A stretch of DNA of 5,119 nucleotides. It comes from Acetobacteraceae bacterium. Its GTDB lineage: Bacteria > Pseudomonadota > Alphaproteobacteria > Acetobacterales > Acetobacteraceae. Position numbers and translations under genes: made by a program. The notes beneath the pieces are model-generated. The model was not told where the DNA came from. It made no database searches and saw only the letters and a program-made list of their open reading frames with translations. The DNA lies in NCBI GenBank assembly GCA_947462945.1, contig CANHTE010000144.1:1-5119 (forward strand), written 5' to 3'. Positions 1 to 4,294 of the stretch are shown here, in pieces (the first letter of the stretch is position 1; the number at the start of each line of letters is the position of its first letter).

Positions 1-888
1 CGATCTGGCGTGGCCATCAAGTATCCAGTCAACGGCAAGTTCTCTGGCCGCGTGACCAACATCACCGATTACGGCGCCTTCGTGGAGCTGGAAGCGGGCG
101 TCGAGGGCCTCGTCCATGTGAGCGAGATGTCCTGGACCAAGAAGAACGTGCACCCGGGCAAGATCGTCGCGACCTCCGAGCAGGTGGACGTGCTGATCCT
201 GGATGTGGACGAGCCCAAGCGCCGCATTTCGCTGGGCCTGAAGCAGGCTCAGGGCAACCCGTGGGAGGTCTTCCTGCAGGATCACGCCCTGGGCACCGAG
301 ATCGAGGGCGAGATTCGCAACATCACCGAGTTCGGCCTGTTCATTGGCGTGGGCCCGGATGTGGATGGCATGGTCCATCTCTCCGACCTCAGCTGGGATT
401 TGCCGGGTGAGACGGCCATCGCCAACTACAAGAAGGGCGATGTGGTGAAGGCGAAGGTTCTCGATGTGGATGTCGAGAAGGAGCGCATTTCGCTGGGCAT
501 CAAGCAACTCGCCGCCGATCCAGCCGCCGAGGTTCTGGACAAGGTGAAGAAGGGTGAGATCGTCACCTGCACCGTGACCAAGATCGAAGCCAATGGCATC
601 GAGGTGAAGATTGACGATGTCCTGACCGGCTTCATCCGCCGTGCGGAGCTGGCGCGCGACCGCCAGGATCAGCGCCCCGACAAATTCGCCATTGGCGACA
701 AGGTCGATGCGAAGATCACCGCCGTGGATCGCGCCGCCCGCCGCCTCTCCCTGACCGTGAAGGGCAAGGAGATCGAGGAGGAGCGCGAGGCCGTGAAGGA
801 ATTCGGCACGGCCGATAGCGGCGCCTCGCTGGGCGATATCCTGGGCGCGGCCATTCGCCGCCGCCGGGAGCAGGCTGGCGAGGAATAA
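1..888 (+). CDS. rpsA: 30S ribosomal protein S1, C-terminal part (5' end outside window)
   Basis: The frame is open from base 1 and ends at TAA 886-888, giving 295 residues of a protein normally about 560-570 long. Three S1 (OB-fold RNA-binding) repeats are visible: residues about 8-80 (YPVNGKFSGRVTNITDYGAF... to RISLGLKQ), 96-168 (GTEIEGEIRNITEFGLF... to RISLGIKQ) and 182-254 (a more divergent repeat ending LSLTVKG). These correspond to the last three of the usual six. The tail with DSGASLGDILGAAIRRRRE is the kind seen at the end of alphaproteobacterial S1. S1 binds mRNA on the 30S subunit and helps place and unfold it during initiation. The GTG at 10 is internal to the reading frame, not the start. 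In many alphaproteobacteria ihfB follows rpsA; here a CtrA-type gene follows instead, behind a strong terminator, so rpsA ends its own transcript. Confidence 0.96.
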   Translation, partial: RSGVAIKYPVNGKFSGRVTNITDYGAFVELEAGVEGLVHVSEMSWTKKNVHPGKIVATSEQVDVLILDVDEPKRRISLGLKQAQGNPWEVFLQDHALGTEIEGEIRNITEFGLFIGVGPDVDGMVHLSDLSWDLPGETAIANYKKGDVVKAKVLDVDVEKERISLGIKQLAADPAAEVLDKVKKGEIVTCTVTKIEANGIEVKIDDVLTGFIRRAELARDRQDQRPDKFAIGDKVDAKITAVDRAARRLSLTVKGKEIEEEREAVKEFGTADSGASLGDILGAAIRRRREQAGEE

Positions 889-901
889 ACCTCCCTTGAC
901 C

Positions 902-922
902 GGCGCCCCCTGCTGGGGCGCC
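902..922 (+). terminator. First of two tandem GC hairpins after rpsA
   Basis: GGCGCCCC (902-909) and GGGGCGCC (915-922) form a perfect 8-bp stem with a 5-base loop, 13 bases after the rpsA stop. No T tract follows, so alone it would be a pause or 3'-end-protecting hairpin rather than a complete intrinsic terminator. Its right arm could also pair with the left arm of the next hairpin. Confidence 0.6.
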
Positions 923-930
923 TGGATATG

Positions 931-962
931 AAGAGGGCGCCCTGTAAGGGGCGCCCTTTTTT
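931..962 (+). terminator. Rho-independent terminator of rpsA
   Basis: AGGGCGCCC (934-942) pairs perfectly with GGGCGCCCT (949-957) around a 6-base loop, and a run of six T follows (957-962). The upstream AAG can also pair with the T run. This is a textbook intrinsic terminator and should insulate the downstream regulator from ribosomal-protein transcription. Confidence 0.92.
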
Positions 963-966
963 CGTT

Positions 967-994
967 TCGACACCGCTCCGACCTGCGGTATTAT
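967..994 (+). promoter_or_regulatory. Candidate sigma70-type promoter (P1) for the CtrA-type gene
   Basis: TCGACA (967-972) matches 5 of 6 bases of TTGACA, and TATTAT (989-994) matches 5 of 6 of TATAAT, with a 16-base spacer. It starts directly after the rpsA terminator T tract, where local AT content rises. Transcription would begin near 1001 and leave a 5' leader of about 230 bases before the ATG at 1232. This is a pattern match only; AT-rich sequence yields such matches by chance. Confidence 0.35.
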
Positions 995-1075
995 AAGGGA
1001 CTAAATGATGCATTTTTAGACATTTCGTCAGTTTGCGACAAATTCATTAAAATTCTTAGCTCAGGGGGCATTTCT

Positions 1076-1080
1076 GACTC
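1076..1080. promoter_or_regulatory. GANTC site (CcrM methylation motif) upstream of the CtrA-type gene
   Basis: GACTC here is a GANTC site, the recognition sequence of the cell-cycle adenine methyltransferase CcrM of alphaproteobacteria. Reading the window by eye I find only four: 312-316 in rpsA, this one, 2211-2215 in the next intergenic region and 4429-4433 in the glycosyltransferase gene. Chance at even base composition would give about 20. In Caulobacter a GANTC in the ctrA P1 promoter links its transcription to replication-fork passage, so the position is suggestive. The presence of CcrM or GcrA in this organism is not shown. Confidence 0.5.
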
Positions 1081-1093
1081 GCGCGCTTAGGAT

Positions 1094-1106
1094 ATTTCCG
1101 GGAAAT
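1094..1106. repeat. Short near-perfect palindrome in the ctrA leader
   Basis: ATTTCC (1094-1099), a central G, then GGAAAT (1101-1106) give two 6-bp inverted arms in an otherwise unstructured AT-rich region. The size suits a dimeric regulator site, but I do not recognise a specific factor. Confidence 0.35.
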
Positions 1107-1123
1107 GCGCCAAAATGTCTGCT

Positions 1124-1159
1124 TTAATGACGTTAATTTTTTTAAAGACACACTAAAAT
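1124..1159 (+). promoter_or_regulatory. TTAA-box cluster and possible second promoter (P2)
   Basis: Three TTAA boxes lie at 1124-1127, 1133-1136 and 1142-1145, exactly 9 bp apart, and TAAAAT (1154-1159) matches 5 of 6 bases of a -10 box, with the boxes covering the region where its -35 would lie. A weaker pair with the same 9-bp step, TTAA 1047-1050 and TTAG 1056-1059, lies further upstream. TTAA is the half-site of the CtrA operator, but the classical operator is TTAA-N7-TTAA (11-bp step) and none here has that spacing. Self-regulation by the gene product is therefore a hypothesis; an AT-rich promoter element is the alternative. Confidence 0.3.
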
Positions 1160-1218
1160 GCTGAATTTCTCTTGGCGAGTTCGCGGCACGGTGATACTGC
1201 TCTGCACGCAAAACGTGT

Positions 1219-1230
1219 GGAGATGAAGAG
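1219..1230 (+). promoter_or_regulatory. Ribosome binding site deciding the ctrA start
   Basis: GGAG (1219-1222) lies 9 bases before ATG 1232, and the purine-rich GAAGAG (1225-1230) continues towards it. The in-frame ATG at 1223 directly abuts GGAG and so has no spacing. This favours 1232, which also gives the conserved receiver N-terminus MRILLVEDD. Confidence 0.65.
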
Positions 1231-1231
1231 A

Positions 1232-1960
1232 ATGCGTATCCTCCTGGTTGAAGATGATCGCTCCGCAGCACGCGGGATCACATTCCAGTTGCAACAGCAT
1301 CGGATGGTGGTTGACGTGGCCGATTGCGGCGCCGAAGCCCTCGAACTCGCCCGGCTTTATGATTACGACGCCGCCGTGGTGGACCTCATGCTGCCCGACA
1401 TGGAAGGCTATGAGGTGATCACCAAGCTTCGCGCTTCGCGCATCGAAGCGCCGGTGCTGATGCTCTCGGCCAATACCAGGACCCAGGCGAAGGTACGCGG
1501 CCTCTCCGTCGGCGCGGATGATTACCTCGCCAAGCCCTTCGAGCCGGAAGAGCTGGTGGCGCGGCTGCAGGCCATGATCCGCCGCTCCAAGGGCTTCAGC
1601 CAGCCCCGCATCCAGATGGGCCCGCTCTCGCTCGATCTGGGCGCCAAGGAAGTGGCCGTGCAGGGCCGCTCGGTCCATTTGACCGGCAAGGAATACGCCA
1701 TCCTGGAACTCCTCCTGATGCGCCGTGGCACCGTGCTCTCCAAGGAAAATTTCCTGGATCACCTCTATGGCGGCATGGATGAGCCGGACAGCAAGATCAT
1801 TGACGTCTTCGTCTGCAAGCTGCGCAAGAAACTGCAAACCGCCGGCGCCAACAATGTGATCGGCACGGTCTGGGGGCGCGGCTACATCATTCGCGACGCC
1901 GCCGCCAATACCACCGCAGCCCGTTCGGGCCTGGGCGAAAGCCGCCTCGCGGCAGTCTGA
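1232..1960 (+). CDS. ctrA: CtrA-type cell-cycle response regulator (OmpR/PhoB family)
   Basis: The protein has 242 residues. An N-terminal receiver (about 1-115) has the acidic pair D8/D9, phospho-acceptor D51 in VVDLMLPDM, switch residue S79 and K101 in KPF. A winged-helix DNA-binding domain (about 125-222) carries the CtrA signature: LTGKEY (150-155), HLYGGMDEP (177-185), KIIDVFVCKLRKKL (188-201) and VWGRGY (213-218). D51 is the same position as in Caulobacter CtrA. In that organism CtrA, phosphorylated through the CckA-ChpT relay, controls replication, division and motility; in Rhodospirillales it is often linked to motility and is dispensable. The receiver departs from the classical sequence (for example FQLQQHRMVV at 18-27 and ANTRTQAK at 80-87), so a CtrA-like paralogue is possible. 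An 18-residue tail after RGYIIRD ends Leu-Ala-Ala-Val. The gene stands alone between rpsA and the lipoprotein operon, with its own promoter region. A TTG start at 1172 is unlikely because it lacks a ribosome site and adds 20 unconserved residues. Confidence 0.85.
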   Translation: MRILLVEDDRSAARGITFQLQQHRMVVDVADCGAEALELARLYDYDAAVVDLMLPDMEGYEVITKLRASRIEAPVLMLSANTRTQAKVRGLSVGADDYLAKPFEPEELVARLQAMIRRSKGFSQPRIQMGPLSLDLGAKEVAVQGRSVHLTGKEYAILELLLMRRGTVLSKENFLDHLYGGMDEPDSKIIDVFVCKLRKKLQTAGANNVIGTVWGRGYIIRDAAANTTAARSGLGESRLAAV

Positions 1961-1979
1961 GCGACATTGGCCTGATCAT

Positions 1980-2037
1980 CTTCGATCCGGGCGACTGGCG
2001 GGGTTGCAAAAAGCGCCCCGCCCGCCCGGGGTCGAAG
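1980..2037 (+). terminator. Long compound hairpin directly after ctrA (terminator-like or structured RNA)
   Basis: Three stem blocks stack almost continuously: CTTCGA 1980-1985 with TCGAAG 2032-2037 (6 bp), CCGGGCG 1987-1993 with CGCCCGG 2023-2029 (7 bp), and GGCGGGG 1997-2003 with CCCCGCC 2016-2022 (7 bp). The last two are contiguous on the 3' side. Only T1986 opposite GG2030-2031 and ACT 1994-1996 interrupt the pairing. The apex contains five A flanked by GC/GC. It begins 20 bases after the ctrA stop, where a transcript end is expected, but no T tract follows on the plus strand. It may end or stabilise the ctrA mRNA; a separate RNA element is possible. Confidence 0.55.
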
Positions 2038-2048
2038 CTCGAATTCCG

Positions 2049-2092
2049 GGGCCTTGCCTGATCCCCGTGAGGGGCACCGCGCAGGGCGGCCC
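2049..2092 (+). other. Second compound hairpin with GUGA tetraloop
   Basis: The inner stem CCCC (2063-2066) / GGGG (2071-2074) closes a GUGA loop, a member of the stable GNRA class. Outside it, GCCT (2056-2059) can pair with AGGGC (2083-2087, one bulged G), and GGGCC (2049-2053) pairs with GGCCC (2088-2092). It follows the 1980-2037 hairpin by 11 bases. The outer pairs are interrupted and could be chance in GC-rich DNA. Confidence 0.35.
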
Positions 2093-2252
2093 ATTCTGAA
2101 CCCAAAGATCATCCCCCGCATTGCATCCGCGCTGGCCATCGGCCGCGGATCCCCATGGCCAAACGCGCTCCCTTCGGCGCCAAGCCGCATCACATCCTGC
2201 ACCCCTGCGTGAGTCGGGCCATGTTGCGGGGCCGTGAAACCCTTGCCCATGC

Positions 2253-2256
2253 AGGA
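2253..2256 (+). promoter_or_regulatory. Ribosome binding site of the lipoprotein gene
   Basis: AGGA, within AGGAAGG 2253-2259, sits 5 bases before TTG 2262. The alternative GTG start at 2277 is preceded by GAGAGAGG (2268-2275), whose end is only 1 base from the codon, so the two starts cannot be settled by spacing alone. Confidence 0.45.
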
Positions 2257-2261
2257 AGGCT

Positions 2262-3116
2262 TTGGCAGAGAGAGGCGTGATCCGCGTCCCGCCCATTTTG
2301 GCCTTGCCCATCCTGGCCTTGCTCACGGGCTGCGCCGTGGCGCCGCCGGTGGCCGTGCTGCCGGAGCCGCTAAGCTATCCGCCGGCGGCACGGGACCGCA
2401 TGCTGCGCCTCGCTGCCGGCGAATGGCAGGATTGGGGCTGCGTGGCGGTGGGCCTGCCCGGCCCCGCACTCGCCCCATGCGCCCCCGCGGCCTCCCCGCG
2501 CGCCGAAAGCGCCCCGGAAAACTTTCCCCGCGTGCTCGCCTATTGGCGCGCGGTGCCCCAATCGGGCCAGGCCATCCCTGCCAATCGCGCGCGTTATGTG
2601 CGCGCCCTGACCGGCGCAGGGGGTGAAAACCTGTGGGCCGAGCCCTTCTGGTCCGCCGCCTTCATCTCCTGGGTGATCGGCGCGGCGGGGGTGGATGCGC
2701 CGGAATTCGTGCCGGATGCCGCACACTCGAACTACCTCGATCATCTCGACGCGCTGGCCGCTGCCTGGCCCGCGCGGGCGCCCTTCCTGCCGCGCGACCC
2801 CCGAACCCATGCCCCCGCCCCGGGTGACCTCGTCTGCCGGGACCGCTCAGGCCGGCCGCTGGGCGATTGGGCCGAGCGCGGCGCCGAGCGCGGGCGCTTC
2901 CGGCCGATGCATTGCGACATCGTCCTCCATGCCTCCCCTGGCGTGGTGGAGGCGGTGGGTGGCAATGTCCGCGATACGGTGGCGCTGTCGCGCTGGGCGA
3001 CGGACGGGGAAGGGCGCCTTGTGCCCGACCCGCGCCCGTTTCTCGTCATCATGGAAAACCGCCTGGGGCGCACCCCGCCCTATGTCTCCCACCTCTCCCA
3101 GGACGCACGCTCATGA
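2262..3116 (+). CDS. DUF2272 family lipoprotein with a CHAP-like fold signature
   Basis: The protein has 284 residues from TTG 2262, or 279 from GTG 2277. A short hydrophobic signal ending in the lipobox LTGC (Cys24) predicts a lipid-anchored envelope protein. Residues about 105-265 match my recollection of DUF2272: EPFWSAAFISW (127-137), AAHSNY (153-158), PGDLVC (187-192), HCDIV (217-221) and VEAVGGNVRDTV (229-240). The order W-[S]-AAFxSW, PGD, H-x-D-IV, GGN resembles CHAP/NlpC-P60 peptidoglycan hydrolases, which have Cys at the position of Ser131. His217 could be the counterpart of their catalytic His. Function is unknown: a cell-wall-binding pseudoenzyme, a serine variant or a scaffold are all possible. 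The TGA overlaps the next gene's ATG, so the two are translated together. Confidence 0.78.
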   Translation: MAERGVIRVPPILALPILALLTGCAVAPPVAVLPEPLSYPPAARDRMLRLAAGEWQDWGCVAVGLPGPALAPCAPAASPRAESAPENFPRVLAYWRAVPQSGQAIPANRARYVRALTGAGGENLWAEPFWSAAFISWVIGAAGVDAPEFVPDAAHSNYLDHLDALAAAWPARAPFLPRDPRTHAPAPGDLVCRDRSGRPLGDWAERGAERGRFRPMHCDIVLHASPGVVEAVGGNVRDTVALSRWATDGEGRLVPDPRPFLVIMENRLGRTPPYVSHLSQDARS

Positions 3117-4225
3117 CCGATTTGTTCAGCCCTCTCACCCTGCGGGGGGTGACCTTGCGCAACCGCATCGGCGTCTCGCCCATGTGCCAGTATTGCGCGG
3201 GTGAGGATGGCAAGCCGACCGATTGGCACATGGCGCATCTTGTCTCCCGCGCGGTGGCCGGCCCCGGCATGGTGATGACCGAGGCCGCGGCCGTCACGCC
3301 CGAGGGCCGCATCAGCCCCGGTGACCTTGGCATCTGGAGTGATGACCATCTGGCCGGCCATACCCGCCTGGTCACGGCCATGGCCGCGATGGGCACGGTG
3401 CCGGCCATCCAGCTCGCCCATGCCGGCCGCAAGGGCAGCCGCCTGCCGGCCTGGGAAGCCGGCCCGGCCGTGCCGGGCTGGGACGCACTGGGCCCGAGTG
3501 CGGCCGCCTTCCAGGGCTATGCCACGCCCCGTGCCATGAGCGAGGCCGAGATCCTCGGCACCATCCAGGCCTTCGCCGATGCGGCGCTGCGCTCGGTCAA
3601 GGCGGGCTATAAGCTGATCGAGCTGCACGCCGCCCATGGCTATCTGGTGCACCAGTTCCTTTCGCCGATTTCCAACCAGCGCAATGACAGCTGGGGTGGG
3701 GATTTCGAGGGCCGCACCCGGCTGCTGCGCGACATCACCCGCGCCACCCGCGCTGTCATCCCCGATGAATTGCCGCTGGCCGTCCGCATCTCCCACACCG
3801 ACTGGGTCGAGGGCGGCTGGAATACGGCGGAGAGCGTGATGCTCGCCGAACGGCTGAAGGCGCTGGGCGTGGATATCGTGGATGTCAGCTCGGGCGGCCT
3901 GGATGCCGGCCAGAAAATCCCGCTTGGCCCGGGTTATCAGGTGCCGGGGGCCGAGGCCGTGAAGCAGGGGGCCGGCATTCCGGTGATGGCCGTTGGCCTG
4001 ATCACGGAGCCAGCCCAGGCGCAGGCCATCCTGGATGCGGGGCAGGCCGACCTGATCCTGCTGGCGCGCGCCTTCCTGCGCGACCCCTATTGGGTACTGA
4101 ACGCGGCCGTGGCGCTGGGGCGGATCGAGGCGCTGCAAATTCCACCGCAATATGACCGCGCCTGGGGCAGCATGGCCAAGTTCAAGATCAACCCGGCGAT
4201 CGGGCTGCCCCTGGCGGCCCTTTGA
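3113..4225 (+). CDS. NADH:flavin oxidoreductase, Old Yellow Enzyme family (YqjM/NamA class)
   Basis: The protein has 370 residues, the usual length for this single-domain FMN-binding TIM barrel. Signatures in order: PLTLRGVTLRNRIGVSPM (7-24) with C25 and Y27, as C26/Y28 of YqjM; QLAHAGRK (100-107); HAAHGYLVHQFLSP (172-185) with the substrate-anchoring H172/H175 and Y177; R225; GYQVP (274-278); AVGLIT (293-298); R319 in LARAFLRDPYW; and YDRAW (347-351), whose R349 matches the arginine finger YqjM places in its dimer partner's active site. Such enzymes reduce activated C=C bonds of enones, enals or nitro compounds using NAD(P)H; the natural substrate cannot be read from sequence. The ATG at 3113 overlaps the previous stop (ATGA) and has AGGA at 3100-3103, 9 bases upstream. 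The open frame continues upstream to 2867, but that part is out-of-frame lipoprotein sequence. The protein is soluble and cytoplasmic, with no signal peptide. Confidence 0.94.
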   Translation: MTDLFSPLTLRGVTLRNRIGVSPMCQYCAGEDGKPTDWHMAHLVSRAVAGPGMVMTEAAAVTPEGRISPGDLGIWSDDHLAGHTRLVTAMAAMGTVPAIQLAHAGRKGSRLPAWEAGPAVPGWDALGPSAAAFQGYATPRAMSEAEILGTIQAFADAALRSVKAGYKLIELHAAHGYLVHQFLSPISNQRNDSWGGDFEGRTRLLRDITRATRAVIPDELPLAVRISHTDWVEGGWNTAESVMLAERLKALGVDIVDVSSGGLDAGQKIPLGPGYQVPGAEAVKQGAGIPVMAVGLITEPAQAQAILDAGQADLILLARAFLRDPYWVLNAAVALGRIEALQIPPQYDRAWGSMAKFKINPAIGLPLAAL

Positions 4226-4242
4226 GCTGATTGCCGGAAAAC

Positions 4243-4289
4243 CTCGGCCGGGCTGCTCGGCGGGCCCAGCCGGTCTGCGGCCCGGCGAG
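4243..4289 (-). terminator. GC-rich hairpin between convergent genes, probable bidirectional terminator
   Basis: CTCG (4243-4246) pairs with CGAG (4286-4289). After one bulged G, CCGGGC (4248-4253) pairs with GCCCGG (4280-4285), and the stem continues through TGC/GCG (4254-4256 with 4277-4279, one wobble). An inner CGGC (4258-4261) / GCCG (4269-4272) caps it. Read on the minus strand, the stem is followed by GG and four T, which suits termination of the glycosyltransferase transcript. Read on the plus strand it lies 17 bases after the oxidoreductase stop but is followed by A residues. Confidence 0.55.
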
Positions 4290-4294
4290 AAACC

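Larger units (their letters stand above)
1961..2261. other. 301-base intergenic region after ctrA, without a convincing gene
   Basis: No reading frame on either strand shows a recognisable family, a ribosome site with a start codon, or conserved-looking composition. The region is GC-rich and contains several inverted repeats: the large hairpins at 1980-2037 and 2049-2092, and a smaller TGGCCAT (2133-2139) / ATGGCCA (2155-2161). It also holds a GANTC site at 2211-2215. I could not find a good -35/-10 pair for the downstream lipoprotein operon, although its promoter should lie here. Confidence 0.6.

Noticed and set aside
1047..1145. Classical CtrA operator TTAA-N7-TTAA
   Set aside because: All TTAA boxes were checked pairwise; the steps are 9, 18 or about 80 bases, never 11.
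1172..1231. TTG start adding 20 residues to the CtrA-type protein
   Set aside because: There is no ribosome site in front of it, and CtrA and related receivers begin at the MRILLVEDD equivalent.
1142..1837. Long open frame on the minus strand opposite the CtrA-type gene (231 codons)
   Set aside because: It lies antisense to a clearly conserved gene, has no recognisable domain, and long antisense frames are expected in GC-rich coding DNA.
2008..2031. Minus-strand intrinsic terminator (CCCCG/CGGGG stem followed by five T)
   Set aside because: No minus-strand gene lies upstream to be terminated, and the same bases fit better into the longer plus-strand hairpin 1980-2037.
1882..2250. Minus-strand frame of 122 codons across the ctrA end and following gap
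   Set aside because: It has no ribosome site or family resemblance, overlaps the ctrA C-terminus, and runs through the perfect hairpin arms.
2234..2626. Plus-strand frame of 130 codons overlapping the lipoprotein start
   Set aside because: The alternative frame has the signal peptide, lipobox and conserved domain; this one is Arg/Gly/Pro-rich and typical of a shadow frame.
2867..3112. Upstream extension of the oxidoreductase frame
   Set aside because: It overlaps the lipoprotein gene in another frame, is Arg/Ala/Pro-rich, and the enzyme family starts at the MTDLFSPLTL equivalent at 3113.
3080..4150. 356-codon minus-strand frame opposite the oxidoreductase gene
   Set aside because: The plus-strand frame carries every Old Yellow Enzyme motif; the antisense product is His/Gly/Ala-rich with no family signature.
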